A DNA stretch of 64,000 nt from NCBI RefSeq assembly GCF_042650125.1, contig NZ_JBHSAP010000009.1:434001-498000 (forward strand), written 5' to 3'. A model generated the notes under the pieces. That model did no database searches. It was not told the origin of the DNA and saw only the letters and a list, made by a program, of their open reading frames with translations. Position 1 is the stretch's first letter. Every line of letters starts with the position of its first letter. The position numbers were made by a program, and so were the translations under genes. Shown in pieces: positions 15,396 through 23,712 of this stretch. The DNA comes from Salinithrix halophila (lineage in GTDB: Bacteria > Bacillota > Bacilli > Thermoactinomycetales > DSM-45169).

Positions 15396-17651
15396 TTACC
15401 ATTCGGCTTCAATCAAGGTGGTCAGCTGACTATTTCGTTCCTCCCTCTCCCGGCGGTTCACTCCCCAAGCGAGAGCTTCCGTCTCCCCGCACAGGATCAG
15501 ATAGGATTTCGCTCGCGTAATCCCCGTATAAATGAGATTTTTTTGTAACATTCGTCGGTAGGCCATCAAGACGGGCAGGATGACGATGGCGAACTCTGAC
15601 CCCTGTGCTTTATGCACGGAACAAGCGTAAGCCAAACCAATTTGGTTGAGTTGGCTCCGTTTATACGGCACTTCCTGCCGGTCAAATTGCACCCAGAGAA
15701 CAGGCTGGTCATTGCGGGCATCTTCTTCAATCGCGGAAATTTGCCCCATATCTCCGTTGTAAACGGGATGTTCCGGATGATTGACCAGTTGAAGAACCTT
15801 ATCCCCATGGCGGAAAACGGACTCTCCCCACTGGATTTCCTTCTTCCCTTCCCGGGGAGGATTGACTGCTTTTTGCAGTTCCTCGTTAATCCTATTGACC
15901 CCGGCTAATCCTTTGTACATTGGGGATAGGACCTGGATGTCAAACAGGGTGTATCCCCTTTCCAGGGCATTGGTGTAGGTCTGGAGAATGACATGGACTG
16001 CCTGATCTTTTTTACAGGAAAAAAAACGGCGGTCGGATTTGGGTTCCGTCAAATCCGGTGGAACCTCGCCAGCCTTAAGGGAATGGGCGAGGCGGATGAT
16101 AGAAGACCCCTCCTCCTGCCGATAGATGTCCGTCAATTCGACCCGTGGGATGCCCCTTACTTGAAGGAGATGGTGAAGAACCTTGCCAGGTCCAACGGAA
16201 GGCAGCTGATCGTCATCTCCGACCAGGATCACTTTCATCCCTTTGGGTACTGCCCGAAACAGCTGATTAGCCAACCAGACATCCAGCATCGACACCTCGT
16301 CGACGATCAGGAGAGAGCCTTCGATGGGATGGTCAGCATCCCGTTCAAAGAAGTCACCCTTCCAACCGAGTAATCGATGGATCGTCATGGCTGGAATCCC
16401 CGTCGCCTCGGACATTCGTTTCGCTGCGCGTCCGGTTGGTGCAACCAGACGGATCGGATAGGGTTTTTCCGAATTCTCGTAATCCTTGGGATCGATGGTA
16501 CACTCTTCTAAGCGGCCGAACAAGTGACAAATCCCTTTAATCACCGTTGTTTTCCCGGTCCCAGGACCACCGGTCAGGATCATCAAAGGCGAGTCCATGG
16601 CCATGGTCATCGCTTCCCGCTGCCGTTCAGCATAAGCGACTTTTAATTCCTCCTCCACCTCTCCCACAGCCTTGTATAGCTCATGGGCCGGTGTCGGCTC
16701 CACCTTCTCCTCCAGCCAATCCCGCACCCGCATGGCTACCCCGTGTTCTGCGAAAAACAGGGAGGGAAGATAATACTTGCCGTGCTCCTCGATGAGGCGC
16801 TCCTCTTCCGCCATCTCCTCCAAAAGCCTTTGCCGCTTTTCCGAGGGAAATAACTCTTCCCCATTGGGGGCTAGGAGGGGTTCCATGCTTTGTACCAACT
16901 GTTCCTCCGTCACAAAGACATTCCCACGGGATAGGGACGCCTCCCGCAGGGCGAAGAGCGCAGCAGCCTGGAACCGTTCTGAAGCATCCAGAGCAATCCC
17001 CGATTTACGGGCAATCTCATCCGCCCTGCGAAAACCCACCCCCTCCACTTCATCGATCAAACGGTACGGGTTGGTCTTCACGACTTCCATCGTCGCTTCC
17101 TTAAACGTTTGAACCACCTTTAAAGCGGTGGCGGGACCTAGGCCAAATTGGTACAGGATGACCAAAGCCTGCTCCAGAGTATGATGCTCCCGCAGGCTCT
17201 CAGCAATCGTCTGAGCACGCGCCCCCGTTACCCCCGGAACCTCTTCCAGTACCGCCGGATCCGCTGTCGCCTTTTCCAGAGCATTGGGCCCGAGGTGTTC
17301 GACAATCTTTTCCGCGGTTTTTTTGCCGACACCCGGGAACAACCCGCTGGAGAGATACTTCGCCACCGCTTCTTTGGAGCGGGGGAGCTCCTTCTTGACG
17401 TGGTTCACCTGGTACTGCTTCCCGTATCGCGGATGATCGGTCCATTCTCCAAAACAGACCAGCGTTTCATCCGGGTGAGGGCGGATCATATTTCCGACCA
17501 CCGTCACCTCATCCGTGTCCAGTTCCTCCGTCGCTTCCGTCACGCGCATCAGAAACACACCATACTGATTTTCTTCGTTATAAAAAATCTCCTGAACGAA
17601 AGACCCCTTTAGATAACTCTCCTGAAAAAGATCCAGACCGGGTTGTTCCAT
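15396..17651 (-). CDS. recD2: RecD2 family DNA helicase
   Basis: ATP-dependent 5'-3' helicase of the RecBC-independent RecD2 class (YrrC), involved in replication fork processing and mutation avoidance. The 751-aa protein has an N-terminal OB-like domain, helix-hairpin-helix motifs (FPGVGKKTAEKIVE near 103, EEVPGVTG near 135, EVEGVGFRRADEIA near 200), Walker A GGPGTGKTT near 362, Walker B LLIVDEVSML, GDDDQLPSVGPG, and the C-terminal motif VHKAQGSEF with TGITRAK. Length is close to the B. subtilis protein. First gene of the minus-strand unit leading into yrrD. Confidence 0.95.
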   Translation of the reverse strand: MEQPGLDLFQESYLKGSFVQEIFYNEENQYGVFLMRVTEATEELDTDEVTVVGNMIRPHPDETLVCFGEWTDHPRYGKQYQVNHVKKELPRSKEAVAKYLSSGLFPGVGKKTAEKIVEHLGPNALEKATADPAVLEEVPGVTGARAQTIAESLREHHTLEQALVILYQFGLGPATALKVVQTFKEATMEVVKTNPYRLIDEVEGVGFRRADEIARKSGIALDASERFQAAALFALREASLSRGNVFVTEEQLVQSMEPLLAPNGEELFPSEKRQRLLEEMAEEERLIEEHGKYYLPSLFFAEHGVAMRVRDWLEEKVEPTPAHELYKAVGEVEEELKVAYAERQREAMTMAMDSPLMILTGGPGTGKTTVIKGICHLFGRLEECTIDPKDYENSEKPYPIRLVAPTGRAAKRMSEATGIPAMTIHRLLGWKGDFFERDADHPIEGSLLIVDEVSMLDVWLANQLFRAVPKGMKVILVGDDDQLPSVGPGKVLHHLLQVRGIPRVELTDIYRQEEGSSIIRLAHSLKAGEVPPDLTEPKSDRRFFSCKKDQAVHVILQTYTNALERGYTLFDIQVLSPMYKGLAGVNRINEELQKAVNPPREGKKEIQWGESVFRHGDKVLQLVNHPEHPVYNGDMGQISAIEEDARNDQPVLWVQFDRQEVPYKRSQLNQIGLAYACSVHKAQGSEFAIVILPVLMAYRRMLQKNLIYTGITRAKSYLILCGETEALAWGVNRREREERNSQLTTLIEAEW

Positions 17652-17858
17652 GAATTTGCACCTCTGCCGATCGAATGTTCTCGATTTCAGTATAAAGGTT
17701 GCAGGAACGGGATGCCACAGGATTGAGTATGGTCTCGCAATCCGAGGCGCCCTTCGCCTCCTCTAACGTTCATCTCCCTGAATGAATGAGACTCTGTTGC
17801 CACCTTTCAACAAAGGATTTCAGCGGATCTACTTTTTTGAAAAAAACGGTAAATGCTA

Positions 17859-17911
17859 TTGACAGCAATCGTTTTTCGCAATAAAATATTTTTACGAAAT
17901 ACCAACCATTT
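17859..17911 (+). promoter_or_regulatory. Promoter and possible operator of the HTH regulator gene
   Basis: TTGACA (17859-17864), exact 17-bp spacer, TAAAAT (17882-17887): a near-consensus sigma-A promoter 42 bases before the start codon. Between the -10 and the gene, TTTACGAA occurs twice (near 17891 and 17908), a possible autoregulatory repeat. Confidence 0.75.
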
Positions 17912-17928
17912 ACGAAGGATGATCCTTA

Positions 17929-18522
17929 ATGCAATTACCCGACACCTACCGAGTGGAATCGCTGGAACAGGCAGCCGCCCTCCTTCATCCCCTGCGCGGG
18001 GAAATTTTGGCCCACCTGACAGAACCCGTTTCAGCGGCGGAAGTGGCGCGGCGGATCGGCGAGATCCCCCAGCGGGTCAACTACCACCTGAAAGCCTTGG
18101 AAAAGGTTGGACTGGTAAAGCGCGTCGGGAGCCGCCGAGTAAAAAACTTGGTGGAAGGCCTTTACTTGGGTGTTGCCCGCTCCTATCTCTTGGCAGACAC
18201 CCTCGGACTTTCCCCCACCGCCCTCAGTCGCCTGAAAGACCAGCAATCCCTCTCCCATCTGATTCAAACATCAGAACGGATTAAAACGGCTGCTCTCCGT
18301 TTAATGGACCGTTCGGAAGAGGAAGAAGAGGTGCCAAGCGCAACATTAAGTACCGAAATCCGACTGAAAGATGAAACGGATCGGCAAGCTTTCCTCGATG
18401 AATACGTCACTCAGCTTGAACAGTTAGCCGCCAAATATCAATCTACCGACGGATCTCCCTACCGGATGGTGATGGCGGTCTATCCTGAAGCTGAAAACGG
18501 AAAGGAACCCGACGGCAATTAA
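17929..18522 (+). CDS. ArsR-like winged-helix transcriptional regulator
   Basis: 197-aa cytoplasmic DNA-binding protein. The N-terminal winged helix is clear: LHPLRGEILAHLTEPVSAAEVARRIGEIPQRVNYHLKALEKVGLVKRVGSRRVKNLVEGLY (about residues 19-78), followed by an alpha-helical region and a charged C-terminal domain. Proteins of this shape are usually annotated helix-turn-helix domain-containing regulators with an unknown ligand. It has its own near-consensus promoter and opens the plus-strand unit that continues to a small protein gene and clpP, so it may regulate that unit. Confidence 0.8.
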   Translation: MQLPDTYRVESLEQAAALLHPLRGEILAHLTEPVSAAEVARRIGEIPQRVNYHLKALEKVGLVKRVGSRRVKNLVEGLYLGVARSYLLADTLGLSPTALSRLKDQQSLSHLIQTSERIKTAALRLMDRSEEEEEVPSATLSTEIRLKDETDRQAFLDEYVTQLEQLAAKYQSTDGSPYRMVMAVYPEAENGKEPDGN

Positions 18523-18595
18523 AGATAAGCGACTTTGAACACCCATCTTCATACCGTCCGCTGGGTAAAAATACGCAAAATGGAGGGTAAAAACC

Positions 18596-18835
18596 TTGAA
18601 AAAAAAAGAAAGACCGTTCCCGGTCAATCCAAAACCGTCCCTAAACGCCAAGAGCAATGACCACTCATCCAAAGTCATCCCTCTTCCAACCTCTCTACGA
18701 GAGACCGATGGAGGCAATCAGACGGCAACAGTCCGGACCCTTCATCCTTCCTCCAGCAGCATCCCCCTCGTCATCACTGAAGTTTCTTCCGGTTTCGGTA
18801 GAACCCAGAAACCCCGGGCACAGGCCGCCGCCTAA
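18596..18835 (+). CDS. Small Ser/Pro-rich protein of unknown function
   Basis: 79-aa frame starting at TTG 18596, 8 bases after a strong GGAGGG site. The product starts with a lysine run (MKKKERPFPV), is rich in Ser, Pro and Thr, and has no membrane segment or recognised domain; it looks intrinsically disordered. It lies between the HTH gene and clpP on the same strand. Support is the ribosome binding site, so it is a candidate only. Confidence 0.45.
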   Translation: MKKKERPFPVNPKPSLNAKSNDHSSKVIPLPTSLRETDGGNQTATVRTLHPSSSSIPLVITEVSSGFGRTQKPRAQAAA

Positions 18836-18912
18836 CCCCCTTATCAAAAAAAGGGGGGAACATGCAAGTGCCGGCTAGTGCCGGATCCCCTCACAAATAA
18901 GGAGTGAAAGAC

Positions 18913-19488
18913 ATGAACCTTACTCCAACGGTAATCGAGCAGACCCACCGCGGAGAACGGTCCTATGACATATACTCTCGTCTCCTCAAGGACCGGATCA
19001 TTTTTCTCGGTTCCGAAGTCAACGATGTTTCAGCTAATGCGGTGATCGCTCAGCTTCTCTTTCTCGCTTCTGATGACCCGAGCAAAGACATCCACTTCTA
19101 CATCAACTCTCCCGGCGGATCTACCACCGCAGGCTTGGCTATCTACGATACCATGCAACACATCCAACCCGATGTGGCCACCATCTGCGTCGGCTTGGCC
19201 GCCTCTGCGGGAGCTGTATTGCTAGCCGCCGGTACCAAAGGCAAACGGAGGGCGCTGGCCAACGCCGAAGTAATGATCCACCAACCCTGGGGTGGAACCC
19301 AGGGCCAGGCTTCAGACATCGAGATCCGAACTCGCTGGATGCTGAAAACGAAGGAAACTCTCAACCGCATCCTGGCGGAGCAATCAGGACAGCCTTTAGC
19401 TAAAGTATCCCGAGACACGGATCGGGATTTCTACCTGTCCGCTACCGAGGCGAAAGATTACGGTCTGATCGACGAGGTTATCCGTTGA
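18913..19488 (+). CDS. clpP: ClpP-family serine protease
   Basis: 191-aa proteolytic subunit that forms a barrel and degrades proteins delivered by Clp ATPases. The catalytic triad is visible: Ser in GLAASAGAV (S98), His in MIHQPWGG (H123) and Asp in SRDTDRDF (D168). The segment INSPGGSTTAGLAIYDTM is canonical. ATG 18913 follows AAGGAG at 9 nt; a GTG nine bases earlier is unlikely. Many Thermoactinomycetaceae and other sporeformers encode more than one ClpP; the placement here, behind an HTH regulator and without an ATPase partner, suggests an accessory copy. Ends at a strong terminator. Confidence 0.92.
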   Translation: MNLTPTVIEQTHRGERSYDIYSRLLKDRIIFLGSEVNDVSANAVIAQLLFLASDDPSKDIHFYINSPGGSTTAGLAIYDTMQHIQPDVATICVGLAASAGAVLLAAGTKGKRRALANAEVMIHQPWGGTQGQASDIEIRTRWMLKTKETLNRILAEQSGQPLAKVSRDTDRDFYLSATEAKDYGLIDEVIR

Positions 19489-19544
19489 AAGTCACTTCGC
19501 TGCCGAAATTTACCCGCATTCTCCAACGAAGCGGTAACAAGTTT

Positions 19545-19587
19545 AAAAAAGAGCCGGGCCCTCCTTTTTAGGGCTCGGCTCTTTTTG
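19545..19587 (+). terminator. Terminator of clpP
   Basis: 12-bp stem GAGCCGGGCCCT / AGGGCTCGGCTC (one wobble) with TTTTT. A run of A on the 5' side makes it potentially bidirectional. Confidence 0.9.
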
Positions 19588-19655
19588 CTATGGTTCAACT
19601 CTTTCTCACTCGATCCAGAACATCTTCACCGTCAACATTGTTATCAGCGCCCGGA

Positions 19656-19835
19656 GGCACCAACCAGCGGCCACACACGCTTTTCCTTTGGCCGCTGGTT
19701 GGTGCCGGAAGGCACGGAGCGGACAACCCCACATCTGCGGGAGGAGCATCTGGCGCGGAGTCGGAAATCCGGCTCCGCCCCCCCTGCTCCGGGGTTTGTC
19801 AATAACCTCCCGGCCAAAAGGCCGGTTTCATCACT
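19656..19835 (+). ncRNA. Structured RNA candidate, copy B (paralogue of 3876-4022)
   Basis: Begins with a perfect 17-bp stem (19656-19672 with 19690-19706), then the conserved core from ACGGAGC (19714) to TTTGTC (19800), then a CCGGCC-AAAA-GGCCGG hairpin (19810-19825) and TTTCA. Inside the core, GCGGAGTCGG pairs with CCGGCTCCGC around an AAAT loop. GGAGC (19716-19720) can pair with GCTCC (19786-19790), and GACAACCCC with GGGGTTTGTC, giving an interleaved pseudoknot-like order. It follows the clpP terminator, so it should have its own promoter; I could not identify one with confidence. It runs convergently into the iscS stop. Not protein coding: the indel against copy A breaks every frame. Confidence 0.6.
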
Positions 19836-20967
19836 TCAACCGTTTTACCACCTCAGCCACCGTGCGGGCGGCTTGGGATGTCTGTTCCGGTGTATTTCCC
19901 AGGCCGAAACTGAAGCGGATAGCTGAGCGGGTTTCCGCTTCCGGCAGGTTCATCGCCCGCAGCACATGGGAGATTTTCAGGGTACCGGAGGTACAGGCAG
20001 ATCCGCTGGAACAAGCGATCCCCTCCATATCCAGACTCATCAGCATGGTTTCCGTGTCGGTGCAGGGAAAGCTAACATTCAGGATATGGGGAAGATGCTC
20101 GGTTGGATGACCATTTACCTGGAAATCGATATCCGCTGCTTTCCATTCCGTCACCATAGCCTCCCGGCAGCGGCGGGCCTCATTCCGGTGATGTTCGCGG
20201 TTGGCGACAGCTATTTCCGCCGCTTTGCCGAAACCGACAATCCCCAGGACGTTTTCCGTACCAGCCCGGCGGCGGCGTTCTTGCTGCCCTCCATACATCT
20301 GGGGCCACATCTTTACCGCACGAGAAAGATAGAGAGCACCGACTCCCTTCGGGCCGTTGATCTTATGACTGGAGAGGGTGACCAAATCCACCGGCAGCCG
20401 TTCTACATCAACCGCTTCCATTCCATAAGCCTGGACAGCGTCGGTGTGGAAGAAGGCCCCAGCCTCTCGGGAGAGGGAGCCAATCGCTTCAATCGGCTGT
20501 AAGGTACCCACCTCGTTATTGCCAAACATAACGCTAACCACCGCTGTCCGTCCATCCAGGGCCTTTTGAAAAGCATCGGGGTCGACCCGAGCACTCCGAT
20601 CTACCGGCAAATAGGTCACTCGGAACCCCAGCCGTTCCAGATAAGCGCATGTATCCAGCACCGCATGGTGTTCCACGGAGGAGGTAATGACATGGTCACG
20701 CCCCTTTTCCCGCTGGGCCAATGCCGTTCCAACCAGAGCCAAGTTGTCCGCCTCCGTACCCCCACTAGTGAAAATCAACTGACTGGGATCTGCGTTCAAG
20801 CCAAAAGCCACCTGATCCCGTGCCCGATCCACGGCGTTGCGGATCTCCCGACCAAATCCATGGATACTGGAGGGGTTACCGTACAGTTGGTCCAGGTAAG
20901 GTAGCATCGCCTCCCTCACCTGGGGATGGATTGGCGTAGTCGCCGCATGATCCAGATAAATGGCCAT
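19831..20967 (-). CDS. iscS: Cysteine desulfurase (IscS/NifS family)
   Basis: PLP enzyme that takes sulfur from cysteine as an enzyme-bound persulfide for iron-sulfur clusters and tRNA thiolation. 378 aa from MAIYLDHAATT. PLP lysine in SSHKINGPKG (K202), PLP-binding H in SVEHHAVLD, active-site cysteine in CSSGSACTSG (C325). Start 20967 follows AAAAGG, with the in-frame GTG four codons earlier as alternative. It follows cymR by 19 bases, as in B. subtilis cymR-yrvO. The usual next gene, the tRNA thiouridylase mnmA, is not here; RNA copy B and clpP occupy that side. Confidence 0.95.
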   Translation of the reverse strand: MAIYLDHAATTPIHPQVREAMLPYLDQLYGNPSSIHGFGREIRNAVDRARDQVAFGLNADPSQLIFTSGGTEADNLALVGTALAQREKGRDHVITSSVEHHAVLDTCAYLERLGFRVTYLPVDRSARVDPDAFQKALDGRTAVVSVMFGNNEVGTLQPIEAIGSLSREAGAFFHTDAVQAYGMEAVDVERLPVDLVTLSSHKINGPKGVGALYLSRAVKMWPQMYGGQQERRRRAGTENVLGIVGFGKAAEIAVANREHHRNEARRCREAMVTEWKAADIDFQVNGHPTEHLPHILNVSFPCTDTETMLMSLDMEGIACSSGSACTSGTLKISHVLRAMNLPEAETRSAIRFSFGLGNTPEQTSQAARTVAEVVKRLK

Positions 20968-20986
20968 TTTCCTTTTCACCCGCGTT

Positions 20987-21406
20987 TCAGATATAAAACA
21001 TGTAAGAGTCCTGGTCCCCTGAAGAAGCGCAATTATTCAGGTCAGCCAGGGTTGCATTGTCGAGGACATCGGCAATGGCGTCCCGGATTTTTTTCCATAG
21101 CTCCCGGCGTCCCGGATTGTCCTCCTCCGCAAATTCGACCGGACTGATCGGACCTTCCAGTACCCGGATCACATCGCCTGCTGTAATTTCTTCCGGTGGG
21201 CGGGATAACTTATACCCCCCGTATGCCCCCCGGACGCTCCGAACCAAGCCGGCATTCCGCAACGGGGCAACCAACTGCTCCAGATAATGCTCTGACAGAC
21301 GATGCCGTTCTGCCACACTTTTGAGCGAAGTGGGTTTTTCCCCGTATCTTTCTGCTAAGTCCATCATGATGGTCAGCCCGTAACGCCCTTTAGTGGATAT
21401 CTTCAA
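20987..21406 (-). CDS. cymR: Rrf2-family regulator of cysteine metabolism CymR
   Basis: Winged-helix repressor of cysteine and sulfur assimilation genes, acting with cysteine synthase CysK in Bacillus. The 139-aa sequence is close to B. subtilis CymR: KISTKGRYGLTIMMDLAERYG at the start, LSEHYLEQLVAPLRNAGLV, VRGAYGGYKLSRPPEEITAGDVIRVLEGPISPVE, and the same final YMFYI. No Fe-S cysteine triad of IscR type is present. TTG 21406 is preferred because of GAGG 8 nt upstream and the conserved start. Its first codons overlap the end of the upstream membrane protein gene by 17 bases, indicating coupling. Confidence 0.93.
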   Translation of the reverse strand: MKISTKGRYGLTIMMDLAERYGEKPTSLKSVAERHRLSEHYLEQLVAPLRNAGLVRSVRGAYGGYKLSRPPEEITAGDVIRVLEGPISPVEFAEEDNPGRRELWKKIRDAIADVLDNATLADLNNCASSGDQDSYMFYI

Positions 21407-22085
21407 CGGAAACACCTCTTCTCAACCACTGTTCAATCATTTTCTCCCAAAATCGGATCGACGTTTGCATCATCGGCCCAATCAACACCGAAAATAGTAC
21501 CGTTCCGACAAATACCGGCCCGCCTAAGAACCATCCGGCGGCAAGGACACTCAACTCCATCGACATCCGCACGCGGCTGATGGAAAATCCCCAACGCTCA
21601 GAGAGCGCCATCACCACACCGTCCCGAGGACCCGCTCCCAGCCGAGGGGCTATGTAGAGTCCATTACCGATTCCGACCAGGAGGAGACCCGCTAACATCA
21701 TCAATCCTTGGCCCCACCCGTCTACCGGCGTCTGCATCCATGGTTGAGCCAGGTAGTGGTCTACCAACCATCCGACCAGAATCATATTGAGAACGGCTCC
21801 GGGACCGGGCAGTTTCCGATCAATAACCGCCGCCGCGGTGATCAACACAAGGCCTACGATTTGTAACCATGTTCCCACCGTTAAAGGCGTATTGATGGCC
21901 AATCCCATGTGAAAAACGTCCCAGGGGGCCAGCCCCCACTGAGCCCGAATCATGACGGCGATTCCGAGGGCCATCACCATAATCCCTGCCATGAACGCCC
22001 CCCACCGTACCGAAAAGACTCGCCAATCCGTCTGCTTCCAATCGAACAAACCCCGCTTCACTTCTGTACGAACCGCCGCTTTCAA
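21390..22085 (-). CDS. YczE/YitT-like membrane protein
   Basis: 231-aa polytopic membrane protein with about five hydrophobic segments from residue 28. GAFMAGIMVMALGIAVMIRAQWGLAPWDVFHMGL and GNGLYIAPRLGAGPRDGVVMALSERWG are typical of the YczE/YyaS subgroup of the YitT-like superfamily. Function unknown. Start is TTG 22085 with AAGGG about 8 nt upstream. The 17-base overlap with cymR makes it the first gene of a unit with cymR and iscS, so a role in sulfur compound handling or its regulation by CymR is possible but not shown. Confidence 0.75.
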   Translation of the reverse strand: MKAAVRTEVKRGLFDWKQTDWRVFSVRWGAFMAGIMVMALGIAVMIRAQWGLAPWDVFHMGLAINTPLTVGTWLQIVGLVLITAAAVIDRKLPGPGAVLNMILVGWLVDHYLAQPWMQTPVDGWGQGLMMLAGLLLVGIGNGLYIAPRLGAGPRDGVVMALSERWGFSISRVRMSMELSVLAAGWFLGGPVFVGTVLFSVLIGPMMQTSIRFWEKMIEQWLRRGVSVEDIH

Positions 22086-22247
22086 CGTTGCAACCCTTCT
22101 TTTCTTCGATGTTTGGATCCGTACTATTTGACAATAGCTAGTTTAACATAGGAAAGACAGGCCCGAGAACCCGAAATTTCCGGATGTTGGAGGATTCTTC
22201 CGATTAAACTCCCCCCGCCTTGCCAGTAGGCCGATGTTTGTGGTATG

Positions 22248-22334
22248 CATGGGAAGAGACTCGACCCAAAGATCTCTGTGGGTCCCACCCTGATGCCGGA
22301 AAGGAAGTGCACAGGCTTCACGCCGTTTCCCATG
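22248..22334 (+). promoter_or_regulatory. Possible structured leader that sequesters the rarA start codon
   Basis: CATGGGAA (22248-22255) is perfectly complementary to TTCCCATG (22327-22334), which contains the rarA ATG. Inside lie GACCCA/TGGGTC and GAAG/CTTC stems, giving a three-way-junction-like fold. The purine-rich AAAGGAAG site lies 24 nt before the ATG in linear sequence. Seen by eye only. Confidence 0.35.
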
Positions 22335-23666
22335 AACCTATTCGATTACGGACAGGAACAGGAAAAGGAGAAAAGCGGACCACTGGCGGCCCGGATGCGC
22401 CCCCGCACCCTTGACGAGGTAGCGGGGCAATCCCACCTTCTCGGGAAGGGCAAACTTTTACGGCGTTCCATCGAGGCAGACCAGCTTTCCTCCATTATCC
22501 TGTATGGACCTCCTGGGACCGGCAAAACCACGTTGGCCAAGGTGATCGCCGGTACAACCAAGGCCCACTTTGAACAACTGAATGCCGTTACATCCGGGGT
22601 AGCCGACATTCGACGCCTTACCCAAGAAGCGAAAGAACGTCTCGGAATGTACGGCACGCGAACCCTCCTCTTCATCGACGAAATCCACCGCTTCAACAAA
22701 TCCCAGCAAGATGCCCTCCTCCCCTATGTCGAGGATGGGACCATCATCCTGATCGGCGCGACGACGGAAAACCCTTCCTTCGAGGTTAATTCCGCCTTGC
22801 TCTCCCGCTCCCGTATCTTCCAGCTGCAACCCCTTTCCGAGAAGGAGCTGACCGGTCTGGCGGAACGTGCTCTTGCAGACGAAGAACGAGGCCTCGGTTT
22901 ATACGGGGCGAAGGTTGACCGAGAAGCTTTGGAGCATATAGTCCGAATTGCCGGGGGAGATGCTCGCAATGTTCTCAACGCCCTGGAACTAGCAGTCGTC
23001 ACTACCCCTCCGGATGAAGACGGAACCCGCCACATTACCTTAGAGGTGGCAGAAGAATCGATTCAACAGAAAGTAATCCGTTATGATAAAGGCGGCGATC
23101 AGCACTATGACATCGTTTCCGCCTTCATCAAGAGCATGCGCGGTTCCGATCCCGATGCCGCCCTCTACTACTTGGCTAAGATGATCCACGCCGGTGAAGA
23201 TCCCCGCTTCATCGCCCGCCGGGTTTTCATCCATGCAGCTGAAGACGTAGGCATGGCAGACCCTAGGGCGCTGTTGGTCGCTTCTGCCGCTGCACAAGCC
23301 GTGGAACACATCGGTCTCCCTGAAGCGCAGATTCCGCTCGCGGAAGCCGTCATCTATATTGCTACCGCTCCTAAGTCCAATGCCGTCGTCCAGGGAATAT
23401 CCGAAGCGATGGAAGCCGTAAAACGGGAATCCCGCGCGGAGGTTCCTCCTCACCTGCGGGACGCCCATTTCCCAGGGGCCAAAGACCAGGGACGGGGCCA
23501 AGGCTATCGATACCCCCACCATTATCCACGGGGCTGGGTAGATCAACAGTACCTCCCCGACGAACACGGCGACAAGTCCTTTTATCACCCCACAGACCAC
23601 GGATACGAAGGAAAGCTGAAAGAGTACATGGCCTGGGTGAAACAACCCGGTGAAAAAAAACCGTAA
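22332..23666 (+). CDS. rarA: Replication-associated recombination protein A (RarA/MgsA)
   Basis: AAA+ ATPase related to clamp-loader and RuvB proteins; acts at stalled replication forks with SSB. The 444-aa protein begins MNLFDYGQEQEK followed by PLAARMRPRTLDEVAGQ, the usual start of Firmicute RarA. Walker A GPPGTGKTT (59-67), Walker B LLFIDEIHRFNKSQQDALLP, sensor IGATTENPSFEVN, arginine finger region LLSRSR, and the C-terminal MgsA domain (DPDAALYYLAKMI, RRVFIHAAEDVGMADP). Divergent from the sulfur unit as yrvN is near cymR in B. subtilis. An earlier in-frame ATG at 22293 is possible. Confidence 0.93.
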   Translation: MNLFDYGQEQEKEKSGPLAARMRPRTLDEVAGQSHLLGKGKLLRRSIEADQLSSIILYGPPGTGKTTLAKVIAGTTKAHFEQLNAVTSGVADIRRLTQEAKERLGMYGTRTLLFIDEIHRFNKSQQDALLPYVEDGTIILIGATTENPSFEVNSALLSRSRIFQLQPLSEKELTGLAERALADEERGLGLYGAKVDREALEHIVRIAGGDARNVLNALELAVVTTPPDEDGTRHITLEVAEESIQQKVIRYDKGGDQHYDIVSAFIKSMRGSDPDAALYYLAKMIHAGEDPRFIARRVFIHAAEDVGMADPRALLVASAAAQAVEHIGLPEAQIPLAEAVIYIATAPKSNAVVQGISEAMEAVKRESRAEVPPHLRDAHFPGAKDQGRGQGYRYPHHYPRGWVDQQYLPDEHGDKSFYHPTDHGYEGKLKEYMAWVKQPGEKKP

Positions 23667-23675
23667 ACCATCATT

Positions 23676-23712
23676 TAAGACCGCAGCCCCTTAATGGAGC
23701 TGCGGTTTTTCG
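23676..23712 (+). terminator. Terminator between rarA and the HAD gene
   Basis: CCGCAGC / GCTGCGG hairpin followed by TTTTTC, 15 bases after the rarA stop. It also overlaps the stop of the convergent HAD gene. Confidence 0.8.

Noticed and set aside
19585..19926. Plus-strand frames across RNA copy B
   Set aside because: The single-base indel between copies A and B and the perfect hairpins argue for RNA rather than protein; no start signal.
22201..22334. SRP RNA or tRNA-like element upstream of rarA
   Set aside because: CCGGAAAGGAAG superficially recalls the SRP Alu/S-domain loop, but the conserved CAGGTCAGG and GCAGC partners are missing.
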